Origin: Sorghum bicolor
Taxonomy: Eukaryota > Streptophyta > Magnoliopsida > Poales > Poaceae
Assembly (NCBI RefSeq): GCF_000003195.3
Contig: NC_012871.2
Location: 44,248,434 to 44,312,433 of the forward strand
Reading direction: 5' to 3'
Length of the DNA stretch: 64,000 nt
The translations under genes were made by a program, and so were the position numbers. This document shows positions 32,524 to 43,617 of this stretch, piece by piece (position 1 is the stretch's first letter; every line of letters begins with the position of its first letter). The notes under the pieces were generated by a model. The model was not told the origin of the DNA, did no database searches, and saw only the letters and a list, made by a program, of their open reading frames with translations.

Positions 32524-34467
32524 TCACTTATCTAGAAAATTCAGGGCACAAGATCTTAATAGATCTTCTAGGGTTTGATTCACCCTCTCTGTTTGCCCAC
32601 CTGTTTGAGGGTGGTAGGCTGTACTGTATAGAAGCTTGGTGCCCAAAGATTCATGTAAGCATTTCCAGAACTGGGAGACAAATTGTGTGCCTCTATCTAA
32701 CACTATTGTCTTTGGCACCCCATGCAGACTTAGTATACGATCAAAATAGATCTTAGCATAGGTGGAGGTAGGATATAACGTATTTACAGGCAAGAAGTGT
32801 GCTGTTTTGGTGAGACGATCCACAATGACCCAAATAGAATCAAAGCCCTTAGCCGTCTTGGGCAATCCTACTACGAAATCCATACTAATATCATCCCATT
32901 TCCATGGTGGAATAGGCAAAGTTTGCAACTCTCCAGCGGATTTGAGATGAATAGTTTTGACTTTTCGGCAGGTATCGCATTGGGCCACATAGCGGGCTAT
33001 CTCTATCTTCATTTTTGTCCACCAAAACCTTTGCTTCAGGTCCTGATACATTTTATTGCTTCCTGGATGAATAGAATACCTCGTGGTATGAGCTTCATCC
33101 AGGATTTGTTGACGTAGCTCAGGTACCTTGGGAACCACTAACCGGTTCTTGAACCAGATTACTCCTGCATCATCCACTTTAAAGTCTGTGGGTGCTTTAT
33201 TAGAAATTTTCTCTTTAAGATATTTCATGCATTTGTCCTCTTTTTGTGCCTTTATGATTTGAGCTTCGAGATTAAAATCGATCTTTAGATTGGCAAGGCT
33301 TCCTTGGGAAATCATTTCTATCCCCAAGTTCTCTAGCTCTTGGCACAAAGTTATGTCTTTAGGCGTCACTGTTAAACAATTACAGTGAGCCTTACGACTG
33401 AGGGCATCAGCTACTACATTCACCTTGCCAGGGTGATAATGCACCTCAAGGTCGTAATCCTTGATCAACTCTAGCCACCTTCGCTGGCGCATATTCAATT
33501 CAGCTTGAGTGAAGATGTATTTCAAGCTCTTGTGATCCGTATATAGATGACAAGTGTTCCCCAATAGATAATGGCGCCAGATCTTCAATGCATGTACTAC
33601 GGCGGCTAGTTCAAGATCATGGGTCGGGTAATTCTCTTCATGTGGTTTAAGCTGTCTAGAAGCATATGCAATTACTCGACCCTCTTGCATTAGCACACAG
33701 CCTATCCCAATCCCTGATGCGTCACAATACACATCAAAGGGTTTTTCAATATCTGGCTGGGCTAGGACAGGTGCAGTTGTCAATAATCTTTTCAGAGTCT
33801 GACAGGCTTGCTCACATTGAAGTGACCAAACAAATTTTGTTTGATTCTTGAGCAAGGTTGTGATTGGTTTGGCGACTCTTGAAAAGTCCGGGATAAAGCG
33901 ACGATAATATCCCGCCATACCCAGAAAACTATAGACCTCATGTAACGTAGTCGGGGGTTTCCAATTCAACACATCTTCTACCTTGCCTGGGTCTACAGCG
34001 ACTCCCTCCGCTGATAATACATGACCTAGGAAATGAACTTTGTCCAGCCAGAACTCACATTTGCTGAACTTGGCATACAGTTGATGCTCCCTGAGGCGGG
34101 TCAGCACAATTCTCAAATGTTCAGCATGTTCTTTCTTAGTTTTAGAATAGATCAGAATGTCATCAATGAAGATGACCACGAATTTGTGCAGCTCTGGCAT
34201 GAAGACAGAGTTCATCAAGTACATGAAATGGGCCGGTGCATTGGTCAACCCAAAAGACATTACCAAGTACTCATACAGCCCGTAACAGGTTGTAAAAGCT
34301 GTTTTGGGTACATCTTCCGGCCTAATTTTAATTTGGTGGTACCCTGATCTCAAATCAATTTTTGAGAATACCTTGGCCCCGGCTAACTGGTCAAATAGTA
34401 AGTCAATACGGGGCAATGGGTACTTATTTTTAATCGTCACCTCATTTAGGGGACGATAATAAAACAC
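32524..34467 (-). CDS. K pol ORF: RT, RNase H, integrase core
   Basis: The 647-codon frame carries RT from YRPLN and [16 protein letters not shown] through [10 protein letters not shown] to [13 protein letters not shown] (IDD at about residues 101-103). RNase H follows with [10 protein letters not shown] (about 245) and [12 protein letters not shown]. An H2C2 zinc finger ([10 protein letters not shown] to CDTCRK, about 470-515) precedes the integrase core with [17 protein letters not shown] and [11 protein letters not shown], giving the Asp, Asp and Glu of the DDE triad. It stops at NFLDK, before the integrase C-terminus. At 34467-34517 the frame shifts relative to the protease ORF. Motifs fit Tekay/Del chromoviruses. 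Confidence 0.9.
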   Translation of the reverse strand: MFYYRPLNEVTIKNKYPLPRIDLLFDQLAGAKVFSKIDLRSGYHQIKIRPEDVPKTAFTTCYGLYEYLVMSFGLTNAPAHFMYLMNSVFMPELHKFVVIFIDDILIYSKTKKEHAEHLRIVLTRLREHQLYAKFSKCEFWLDKVHFLGHVLSAEGVAVDPGKVEDVLNWKPPTTLHEVYSFLGMAGYYRRFIPDFSRVAKPITTLLKNQTKFVWSLQCEQACQTLKRLLTTAPVLAQPDIEKPFDVYCDASGIGIGCVLMQEGRVIAYASRQLKPHEENYPTHDLELAAVVHALKIWRHYLLGNTCHLYTDHKSLKYIFTQAELNMRQRRWLELIKDYDLEVHYHPGKVNVVADALSRKAHCNCLTVTPKDITLCQELENLGIEMISQGSLANLKIDFNLEAQIIKAQKEDKCMKYLKEKISNKAPTDFKVDDAGVIWFKNRLVVPKVPELRQQILDEAHTTRYSIHPGSNKMYQDLKQRFWWTKMKIEIARYVAQCDTCRKVKTIHLKSAGELQTLPIPPWKWDDISMDFVVGLPKTAKGFDSIWVIVDRLTKTAHFLPVNTLYPTSTYAKIYFDRILSLHGVPKTIVLDRGTQFVSQFWKCLHESLGTKLLYSTAYHPQTGGQTERVNQTLEDLLRSCALNFLDK

Positions 34468-34516
34468 ACAGCCTTAACGTTTGATCTTTCTTTTTCACGA
34501 ATAAGGCTAGACAACC

Positions 34517-35709
34517 TCATGGTGTGGAACTGGGCTGAATAAAACCTTTCTGCAACAGCTCTTGTAGTTGGGTTTTTAATTCGGCCAGTTCTTTCGGTGC
34601 CATTCTGTAGGCCCTTCGAGATATTGGGGCTGTCTCTGGTTTCAATTCTATTCTGAACTGGACATCCCGGTCCGGTGGCAGACCTGGTAAGTCTTCAGGA
34701 AATACATCCGGAAAATCCCGAACCACCGGGATGTTTTTAACTGCAGCCACCTTAGTGGCATGAACCTGCCCATTTGCCCGTTTGGGAGTAACTAGCTGGA
34801 TTAGAAGGTAAGAATTCTCATTGGGCAATGGGATTTTAATGGTTCGATGCAAGGTATCTAGCACAACCCCTCGTTGTGCCATCCAGTTCATGCCTAATAT
34901 GACATCAATCTCCTGGTCTTTAAGAACAATCATGCTAGTGGGAAAACTATGCCCACCAAATTTGATGGGTATCTGGTGAACCATTTCTTTAGAACTCAGC
35001 CATCCTCCTGGCGACTGTATATAAAAATTATCTTGTGTTTCCCCAATGGGTATGCCATGCTTTATCACAAAGGTACGGTTGATGAATGTATGAGATGCAC
35101 CAGAATCGAAAAGCATTAAAGCAGGATGTTTCGCAACAGGAAACGTACCCATCATCACCGGTTCTCCTTCCGGTATCGTCTCCACCTCTGTATGGAAGAC
35201 TTGTCCCACTTTCTTCGCTGGTTTACCCTTTTGCACATTTTGTCCTTTCTGAGGCCCAGTCCTAAATTGGCTCGGCTGGGGTTGGCCCATGGGTGGCCTT
35301 TGGAAAGTGGGGTTGGTTTGGCGGGGTTAGGGGCACTCTTTGGAAAAATGCCCAGGCTTACCACAATTGAAACAAGGATAATTGTGGTTGGGCGGAGCAG
35401 TGGGGCGAACACCTGGGGCGTTCGGCTGGCGTGGTGCAGTGGCGATGGCAGTAGGTCGAGGGTATACCTGCTGCCCTGGTCTATATTGTGGAGGGGAAAA
35501 AGGACCACGATAAGGTAACGGCGCTGGAAAGCGTCCGTGGCCCTGCGGATGATAAATGATTCTCTGGCACTTTTGATTGCGACCAGAGAAGGAGGAAGAA
35601 GCAGCCTTTTTCTTGGCTTCTTTGTGCTTTCTATTCTTTTCTTCTGAGGCAATGGCAATATTTACCGCCTCGTAGAAGGTAGCATTTTGATATTTACTGC
35701 ACATTCTTT
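34517..35709 (-). pseudogene. K gag C-terminus and protease
   Basis: After the J-K join the frame reads KYQNATFYEAVNIAIASEEK and a basic Pro/Gln-rich region. A CCHC knuckle CFNCGKPGHFSKEC follows, then a TAA at about 35327-35329. The same frame resumes with the protease: LMLFDSGASHTFIN (Asp at residue 62 of the 257-codon ORF starting 35290) and VILGMNWMAQRGVV. The RT linker DFPDVFPEDLPGLPPDRDV follows, ending GFIQPSSTP at 34517. A shift separates it from the pol ORF. Confidence 0.88.
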
Positions 35710-36088
35710 TCTTATTGGGATTCATTTTCAAACCATGCTTCCTCGTGCATTCTAACACCTTTCGTAGATCGGCAAGATGCTTTGTGAAGTCCCCAGACTT
35801 AACCACCACATCATCAATATAAATCTCCACCAGCTTGCCGATGAACTCATGAAATATAAAATTCATGGCCCTTTGATAAGTAGCACCAGCATTCTTTAAG
35901 CCAGAGGTCATGACTATCCGTTCAAACAACCCGACATGACCAGGACATCTAAATGCGGTCTTTGGAATATCCTCTTCTTCCATGAATATTTGATTGTATC
36001 CTGCATTGCCATCCATAAAGCTAATGATCCGATGCCCAGCCGCAGCGTCAACTAGCAGAACGGCAACTGGCATCGGGTAGCCATCCAT
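35327..36088 (-). CDS. Chimeric ORF: J reverse transcriptase fused in frame to K gag
   Basis: A single 253-codon frame starts in Tat-type RT: FMDGNAGYNQIFMEEEDIPK, GLKNAGATYQRAMNF, then LVEIYIDDVVVKS with the IDD catalytic motif and RKHGLKMNPNK. At about 35710 it changes without a frame break to Tekay Gag (RMCSKYQNATFYEAVNIA) and ends after the CCHC knuckle. Two gene families in one frame show a deletion between two same-orientation elements. A stable function is unlikely; the in-frame join may be chance (one in three). Confidence 0.85.
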   Translation of the reverse strand: MDGYPMPVAVLLVDAAAGHRIISFMDGNAGYNQIFMEEEDIPKTAFRCPGHVGLFERIVMTSGLKNAGATYQRAMNFIFHEFIGKLVEIYIDDVVVKSGDFTKHLADLRKVLECTRKHGLKMNPNKKRMCSKYQNATFYEAVNIAIASEEKNRKHKEAKKKAASSSFSGRNQKCQRIIYHPQGHGRFPAPLPYRGPFSPPQYRPGQQVYPRPTAIATAPRQPNAPGVRPTAPPNHNYPCFNCGKPGHFSKECP

Positions 36089-37030
36089 CGGTGTAGCTTT
36101 GTTAAGATTCCTGAAATCAATGCAGACCCGAAGCTTCCCATTCTTTTTGTAAACCGGAACAACATTGGAAATCCACTCGGTATACCGACACTGTCGAATA
36201 AATTTGGCTTCAATAAGTTTAGTTATTTCGGCTTTGATATCAGGAAGAATAGGATTACATCGGCGAGTTGGCTGCTGATGTGCCGAAATCCAGACTTGAT
36301 AGGCAACCGATGTTCAACAATTGATCGGTCCAAACCAGGCATCTCAGTATAATCCCAAGCAAAGCAATCTTTATATTCCTTTAACAAATCAGTCAACTGT
36401 TGCTTACACTCAGGACTTAACTTAGCACTAATAAAAGTAGGTCTAGGTTTATCACCACTGCCTATATTTACTTCTACCAAATCATCGGCCGATGTGAACC
36501 CCTGGCCTAATTTTCCATCATCGGTGAACCTATCCGTTAAAAACCATCTTCAGAACCGACTGCTTGGATCGGTGGAATTTCATAATCGGCAATTTTGAGG
36601 AAATCCTTTTCCCAAGCTTCTCCTGAAATACACCTAGTCCTTTCATAGGTATCTGCTTCCGCCGATGCAATAACATATGAAGAGTCTCCTGGGACAATTT
36701 CAATCTTGTCACCTACCCACTGGACCAAGCACTGGTGCATTGTAGACGGGATGCAACAATTGGCATGAATCCAATCTCTCCCCAGCAACAGATTGTAGGC
36801 ACCTTTTCCACTGATCACAAAGAAGGTCGTCGGCAAGGTTTTGCTGCCGATGGTTAATTCTACGCAGATAGCTCCTTTAACTGGGGATACATTGCCCTCG
36901 AAATCTTTGAGCATCATATCGGTCTTGGTCAGGTCCTGATCTCCTTTTCCAAGCTTTCGATACACTGCATATGGCATGATGTTAATAGCAGCCCCGCCGT
37001 CAATTAAAATCTTGGTCATCGGCTGACCAT
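36080..37030 (-). pseudogene. J protease and start of RT, several frames
   Basis: Protease reads ILIDGGAAINIMPYAVYRKL near 37019 (Asp-Gly-Gly active-site form), ICVELTIGSKTLPTTFFV and YNLLLGRDWIHA. Further on, in other frames, come FISAKLSPECKQQLTDLLKE and CFAWDYTEMPGLDRSIVEHR, the lead-in to Tat-type RT. At least two frameshifts separate the pieces before the RT core at 36088. Confidence 0.82.
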
Positions 37031-37098
37031 CAACCCTTCCCTTGACAAACAGATCTTTAAGATGTTGCCTTTCATCATCGGATCCAGAGCCAATTGAG

Positions 37099-40000
37099 CT
37101 ATTTGGTCGGAGAATTCCTCCTCATCAGCACTGGATGGCGCAAGGAACTCCATCGGCAACATAAAGACCATGTTGACATGTGCCGATGGACCTTTACCCT
37201 TAGGATCTGACTGTGTTGCTGATCCCCAGACTGTCCAGAGTTCTCTCCCTTGCTCAACTCTTCTGGCCTTTCGCGCTGCAGCCTTCTTTTCTGTGTCCTG
37301 GTCAATCCCTCTGGACACCATGGAAGAAGTTGCTGTTGCCTTACCGCTGGGCGACGATTTTCCCTTGACTCCATCCGATAAGTGTTGGCATCCCTGCAAA
37401 AGACGAACTCATTGGGAACCTGTGCATTAGCCATTTCTTCAAGTTCTTCCTGATTCCTGGGAAAATATTCAACACGATCCCCAAGTCTGTCGTGCACACT
37501 GAGCATGCCCCCCAGCCGATCATGAACGGATGCTCTCCCCTTAACCGGCCCATTAAATCGCCGATCATTACCACGATAGTACCGATTGGACCTGTCATAC
37601 CTGTCATAACCGTTGCACTTAGGACAATCTCCGACAGTAGGAAGTTTGATATTTTCCTCCCAACAATGAATGAAGAACGGGCAATTCCAGTGATCCCTAT
37701 GCCGATTCCACTCCTGTCGGCGTCTTTCCTCTTCTCGACGATAATCCTCTTGCTGGCGCCGATACCGATCTTCACGTTGCTGCCAAGTCTCCCAAGGCCT
37801 CCTGTGAGTTATCACAATACCAGATCGGGGAGGCCTTCCTGAGTTAGCTCCCTCCTAGATTAAGCCTTTTCCTTTCGCATTGGCAGTGGTGATCTGATGT
37901 TGAGGATCCACCGATGCACTTCTTTCAGTTGCTTCCGATGTTAAGACCTTGGTCTTTCCCTTAGCATCCAACATGTTTGTTGGGAAAGGATGTTGGTCGA
38001 TATTCATCGGCTTCTGAGCTTTGGAGTTGTCAAATTTGATTCTTCCAGATTCTATAGCCGATTGCAGCTGCTGTCTGAAAACCTTGCACTCATTGGTGCT
38101 GTGAGAAGTTGCATTGTGCCACTTACAATACTTCATCTTATTCAACTCCTCAGCCGATGGGATCACGTGATTTGGTGACAATTTGATCTGACCTTCCTGA
38201 AGTAGAAAGTCAAATATCCTATCAGCCTTAGTGATGTCAAATGCAAACTACTCTAGCTCCTTGTGCCCAAAAGGACAAGACATCGGCTTCTTATTTTTCA
38301 CCCATTCTGCCAAGCCGATGACTGGTTCCTCATCAGAGTCCGAACTTGTTGCTTCATCAACGAATGACACCTTTTATTCCATGCTCTCTTGGGCTCGAAA
38401 GGCTTGATATCTTGATCAGAAATTCTCTGCACAAAATGACTTAAGCTTTCAAATTCGTAAGACGCATACTTGTCCCTGATGTGTGGCAACAAACCCTGGA
38501 AAGCCAAATCGGCTAGCTGCCGATCATCCAGAACCAAGCTATAGCATTTATTCTTGACTTCCCGTATCCTCTGCACAAAGCCTTCAATCGATTCATCATT
38601 GCGTTGCCTCAATTTAACCAAATCGATGATCTTCTTTTCATGGACCCCAGAAAAGAAGTATTTGTGGAATTGTTTCTCCAAATCTGCCCAAGTAATCACT
38701 GAATTAGGAGGTAATGATATAAACCAGGTGAAAGCCGATCCGGACAATGATGATGAGAACAAGCGAACCCTTAACTCATCTCTGTTACCAGCTTCCCCGC
38801 ATTCGATAATGAACCTGTTGACATGTTCCATGGTTGACGTGTCATCCTGCCCAGAAAACTTAGTAAAATCTGGCACCTTGTACCGATTTGGAAGCGGGAT
38901 CAAATCATATGCGGGAGGATACGGTGTCCGATAAGAGTAAGTGTTGACTTTGGGTTTTATCCCAAATTGGTCCCTCATCACTTCAGCAATCTTATCGGCC
39001 CAATAAGCATCGGCATCTTGCCGATGGGGTGGTTGCGGATCGGGCACCTGCTGGTAAGCTTCCACGTGTCAGTGCGGCGCACGATATGCATGAAACATCA
39101 GGTTAATCATTTGGCCCCCAATCCGTGGACCACCAAGCTGTTGCCTGCCAACCTGTTGTCCGCCGACCTGCTGCCCAAGATTCATTGGCTGGTTGGGAAT
39201 CCCCTGATTCTGGAACCCGGGATAGATCTGGCCTTGCTCGAACCCTGTAGCCCGATGACTCTGTTGGGGTGTTTGCGGAAAGACTTGCTGCCCAAGCCAT
39301 CCATTATTAGCATTCATCGGCATAGGTCCTGCCGATGACTAGTAATTGGGCATTATCATCGAATTAACATACCCAGGTTGAGTCATAAACCTCTATTGCA
39401 TCAACATTGAATCTGCCGATGCGTTAGGCATCTGGAACGTTGGTGCTTGAAAATTCCCAGTGTAAGGTCTTGCAGTAGTAGTTGTAGTATACTGGGGACT
39501 CTGATTCATCGGCATGTTTGGGGGTGCCGATGCCATAGGAGCCTTGCCTCTCATATCAGTCGCTTGAGATGTATCAGGTGTCCTGAAGTATTCCGGAGGC
39601 ATACCGAAACCCCACCAGTTAGGAGGAGGAACTGGTCCTGACATTGCTGATGCCAATAGATCTATAGTAAGCTTAATCTGCTCTAAGGTCGGTGGATTGG
39701 TTGTCATCGGCATAGATTGTGCATTAGTGACTCCTAACGTGCTTGGAGGAACAAGAATTTCTGTGCCCGCAGCGGCTGTAGCAGCCGATGGAGCTGTAAC
39801 CACCGGTGATCTCGGCTGATGGTGAGAGGGGCCCACATAATCTGGTGGCAATTGTCCTTCCTTGAAAGTTCTAGCTACGACGTTGAAAACCGTGTTGGAT
39901 AGCACACCAGCTTGATTGATCAAAGCACGGTTGATAGCGCTATCAACCATCTCTTGAAGTTTACCACGATTGGCTTCAAAGGTAACCTGCCGAGGTGCCG

Positions 40001-40169
40001 GCAGTGCATCCTTCTGGATCACTTCGCCGCTCCTGTTCATGCTGAAGGACCTCAGGCATTGTTGCTTGTAATCCTCCATGGCTTTAGCAATAGCTTGCTT
40101 CTGCTCATCCTTGAGATTGGCTTCCGTCACGGGGATGACGTTCTCCTGATCAAACTTGGAAGTCGACAT
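37099..40169 (-). pseudogene. J gag, interrupted
   Basis: The start MSTSKFDQENVIPVTEANLK at 40169 follows the primer binding site. A Gln/Pro/Gly-rich N-terminal region (40169-39069) in one frame has stops near 39390 and 39066. The Gag core continues: YKVPDFTKFSGQDDTSTMEH, FTWFISLPPNSVITWADLEK, FVQRIREVKNKCYSL (38298-39065). After a frame change near 38290, CKWHNATSHSTNECKVFRQQ (38181-37855) looks like the zinc-binding motif of Tat Gag. A charged Arg/Glu/Asp region (37815-37099) leads towards the protease. Confidence 0.82.
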
Positions 40170-40191
40170 GTTGATCTTGATCTTGGATCTG

Positions 40192-40213
40192 TCCCACCAG
40201 GCGTGCCAAAAGA
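40192..40213 (-). promoter_or_regulatory. Primer binding site region of element J
   Basis: On the minus strand TTTTGGCACGCCTGGTGGGA follows the LTR end. The TGGCACGCC form is seen in Tat-like elements; I do not assign the tRNA. Confidence 0.65.
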
Positions 40214-40911
40214 TGTGTTGATGCAAAAGCTAGATCTGCAAACACAAAGGGCTAATACCCGATTTAAACGTTAAGGCGTGCCAGCCGATTTGACCTTACT
40301 ATCGGCAAAGGTGATAACTCGAATACTTTGGTCCCGACAACAGCGATGCGCCCGGATGCCACGGCCAAGAGGTATTCACGCGGAACTTGAGAACACGGCG
40401 AGCTTAAGTCGACGAATTCCTAAGAACTCGTTGTAAAAAGGAAAAAGGATGACGAAGTCGTCGAAATAGTAGATGCTGGAATATGAGTAAAAACTGGTGT
40501 TTGATTGATTGATCGATTGTCCTGATTACAAAGCCCTAGGGTCTACATTTATACCCTACTAAAAGAGCTACAACCAGACACGACTAGAACTTGAATTCCA
40601 AATTAAACAGAATCCATATGTAAAACGATCTAAATAACTAAGGAAAACGTAAAACTATCCTCATGTGACAAACTAGAACACTCCCACAAGCCGATTGGCA
40701 ACTTCCAGGCTCTCCTTCCGTATCATCGGCAGACTCCCTTGTCATAGCCATCGGCACAAACACATCATCACCCATGGACTTGGTCACGTTCAACCACCCT
40801 TCCATCGGCAACCATCCTCATCGGCAACTCTCCTTGTAGATCAAGCACTGACGTCTTATCTTGCCGACCTATACTTTACCAATCGTGGATACGTGCCCAA
40901 AAACGGTGTCA
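40214..40911 (-). repeat. 5' LTR of element J
   Basis: On the minus strand it starts TGACACCGTTTTTGGGCACG at 40911 and ends CATCAACACA near 40214. It contains TATAAATG (minus, 40553-40546) after a GCCGAT-rich U3. The partner LTR is deleted, so the inner edge could be off by two bases. Confidence 0.75.
40546..40553 (-). promoter_or_regulatory. TATA box of J 5' LTR
   Basis: TATAAATG on the minus strand in the context GGGTATAAATGTAGACC. Confidence 0.65.
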
Positions 40912-42268
40912 ATAAGCTTGATCTTGTTGGCACGTAAGCAGCTGAAAGCGATTTCGAGGTCCTGAATCTGGTCTCCCCGTCGCTTTGACTTGACGACAAT
41001 GTCGTCGACGTATGCCTTGACTGTCGACCCTATATGTTTGCCAAACACGTGGAGCATGCACCGTTGGTATGTTGCTCCCGCGTTTTGAAGCCCGAACGGC
41101 ATGGTTACATAACAATACATCCCAAAAGGCGTGATGAAAGACGTCGCGAGCTGGTCGGACTCTTTAATTTTTATTTGATGGTAACCAGAATACGCATCAA
41201 GGAAAAAAGGGTTTCACATCCCGCAGTAGAATCAACAATTTGATCGGTACGTGGCAATGGAAAAGGAACTTTCAGACATGCTTTATTTAAACTCGTATAA
41301 TCGACACACATCCTCATTTTCCCATTATTTTTCTTAACTGGTACAAGATTTGCTAACCAGTCGGGATGGTGAACCTCCTTGATGAATCCGGCCGTCAAAA
41401 GCTTGTGGATTTCCTCGCCAATGATCTTGCGCTTCTCCTCGTCGAAGCGACGCAGCCGCTGCTTCACTGGCTTGGAACCGGCTCGAATTTCCAAGGAGTG
41501 CTCGGTGACTTCCCTCGGTATGCCTGGCATGTCCGAAGGACTCCATGCAAACATGTCGGCATTTGCACGGAGAAAGTCGACGAGCACGGCTTCCTATTTG
41601 GGGTCGAGGTCGGTGCTGATCGTCAGCACCTTGCCGTCGGAGTTGTTGGGGTCGAGCGGGATCTTCTCTGTCCCATCTGCCGGCTCGAAGTTGCCCGCGT
41701 GGCGTTTGGGCTCTGGAGCCTCAGCCGCCAAGGCGTCGAGCTTTGAGGCAAGCTCGGTGGAGTTCTCGACAGCTTCCCCGTATTCGACGCACTCGACGTC
41801 GCACTCGTATGCGTGCTCGTAGGAGGAGCTAACGGTGATGACGCCCTTGGGCCCTGGCATTTTCAGCTTCAAGTAGGTGTAGTTGGGGATAGCCATAAAC
41901 TTGGCGTAACCCGGGCGCCCGATGATGGCGTGGTACGTGCCTCGGAATCCCACCACCTCAAAGGTGAGGGTCTCCTTTCTGAAATTGGCCGTTGTGCCAA
42001 AGCAGACCGGTAGGTCGATTCGACCTACCGGCAACGCCTTTTTTCCAGGTACAACCCCAATGGAAGCCGCCGGCGCTTGGTTGGAGCTGCGCCCTGTTGA
42101 TGCCGAGAAGGTCGAGGGTCTCGAGGTAGATGATGTTAAGGCTGCTGCCGCCGTCCATCAACACCTTCGAATGCCTGGTGTTGATGATGATGGGGTCGAC
42201 GACGAGCGGGTAGACGCCAGGGGCGACTACCTTGTTGGGGTGGTCGTCTCGATCGAAGGATGGGGGTG
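40912..42268 (-). pseudogene. Element E protease and reverse transcriptase (to the YVDD motif)
   Basis: From the right, the minus strand gives LMDGGSSLNIIYLETLDLLG (protease active site), then TLTFEVVGFRGTYHAIIGRP and an acidic linker. A TAG at 41591-41593 follows, then FAWSPSDMPGIPREVTEHSL, AGSKPVKQRLRRFDEEKRK and CVDYTSLNKACLKVPFPLPR. A frameshift in a T-run near 41210 precedes [32 protein letters not shown] and AYVDDIVVKS. RT stops at 40912, where J begins. The left part of the protease region is cut by D at 42268, and Gag resumes at 50145. Confidence 0.9.
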
Positions 42269-43504
42269 TGTTGACGGTTCTTAAGTATCAATTTTAATTA
42301 TCAAATAAACAAGAGAAAGGACCAATATGCAACCATCACCTAGAATTAGGGTTTGATCTGACAGAATTTCACGAGTTTTGTTGTTTATCTGTTTCTGCAG
42401 GGGGTTATCAGGAAATAAGGAAGAAAGGCCCACATGTCGGGATTACATAGAGATATCAACGCACCGCGTAATTTTACATCATCTAGAAGACTCCAAAAGC
42501 CACGAGACCGAAGCGGAGGCGAAGCTGGGCCAGGCCCAGGGCGCCCGCCCTAGTAGCCTGGGCGCCCGCCCCCCTGCTGGAGTCAATTCAGGACTCCTTC
42601 GCTCGGGATATTCCACCGACCTATTGGATCAAGAAAAACATAGTACCACCTCACCTATCGACCCAAAAACGCATAGAAGGGGAGGACTATATAAGCAAGG
42701 CCCCCCTGGCCCCTGGAAGACATGAAGAAATTATCATAGAGACTGAGGGGTGCCCTCGAAGGAAAACCCCTTCTCTAATTAATATTTCTTTTTAGGCTTA
42801 GCAATCAATGTAAGGTAGAAATAGATCTTCTAGTTTCTACTAGATTGAGAGAGATAGAGTGGAGGTGTAGAGTGGAGGAAGCCCGGCCTGTCGGTGTCTA
42901 CTCCAAGCTTGTACCTGCGGGATCAAGTTCTCCTAACCCGAAGCTTGCTCCTAGGATTCTTCAGTAATTCGACTTCTAAATTCTAGTAAGTTCTTGTTTT
43001 ATTGTTCTTATGGTTTATGAGTTTACTTTAATCTCTTCGCGTAGAGTTTAGAGTAATCATTGCTGGCGTAAACGTGGTGTTTAGGCTGGGGTACTCATAG
43101 ATATTCCCTGACTAGCTGGACCGTGGTAGTAGTGAGGAACGTGACATTTCCGAGCTACCTTTGTAGATCACATCTCGCTAGCATGAAGGATAGGGTTTAT
43201 AGGTGCGGGTTGAACATCCTTTGTGGTGTCTAGATTCCGTTAGCCTCCCCATTAGAACAGTAGATCATCCTTACCAAGGTTAGAAGGAGACTACGGTTGC
43301 AACCTTCTCTATTTATCACTCACATCGAAAGACATTCTTTGTGCCTAAAGGGATAGTAGCAATAGATTTGGTTAGTCAGATGCACCCTTTCTCCCAGTGG
43401 TAAAAATATAAATACGATAACTCTGGATAACCTCCCGGGTGAAATGCTCACCGATATCCGTGCGCTTGCGGATCAATTCCTTATTGCGTTCCCAAATATC
43501 AACA
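42269..43504 (+). repeat. 5' LTR of element D
   Basis: TGTTGACGGTTC to AAATATCAACA. It holds a GC-rich pair (42538-42571) and the TATA box TATATAAG (42688-42695). Confidence 0.94.
42688..42695 (+). promoter_or_regulatory. TATA box of D 5' LTR
   Basis: TATATAAG in GGAGGACTATATAAGCAAGG, followed by the shared CCCCTGGCCCCTGG stretch. Confidence 0.75.
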
Positions 43505-43512
43505 AGCATTTC

Positions 43513-43530
43513 TGGCGCCGTTGCCGGGGA
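43513..43530 (+). promoter_or_regulatory. Primer binding site of element D
   Basis: TGGCGCCGTTGCCGGGGA, tRNA-Asp type, 8 bp after the LTR. Confidence 0.9.
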
Positions 43531-43617
43531 GAAAGACGGTTTGCTGAGATAACTTTGAGTCTTGCTATTATCTTGTATTATACTTTTATACTTTTATTCT
43601 TTTATCTTTTTATCTTT

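Larger units (their letters stand above)
27732..35710 (-). mobile_element. Element K: Tekay/Del chromovirus, 5' end deleted
   Basis: A minus-strand chromovirus with 3' LTR (27732-31620), polypurine tract, chromodomain, integrase, RNase H, RT, protease and the C-terminal half of Gag with a CCHC knuckle. At about 35710 it is fused to the RT of element J. The start of gag, the primer binding site and the 5' LTR are missing. The left edge lies in the 3' part of E just beyond the antisense gene (27727-27731 AAGCT); no matching duplication remains. Confidence 0.85.
35710..40911 (-). mobile_element. Element J: Tat-like (Ogre/Tat group) element, 3' half deleted
   Basis: On the minus strand it holds a 5' LTR (40214-40911), primer binding site, gag with frameshifts and stops, protease and the first half of RT, and then stops at the K junction. 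It inserted into the RT gene of E; the right flank is ATAAG (40912-40916) and the left flank is lost. The word GCCGAT/ATCGGC is strongly over-represented throughout and stops at both borders. Confidence 0.82.
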
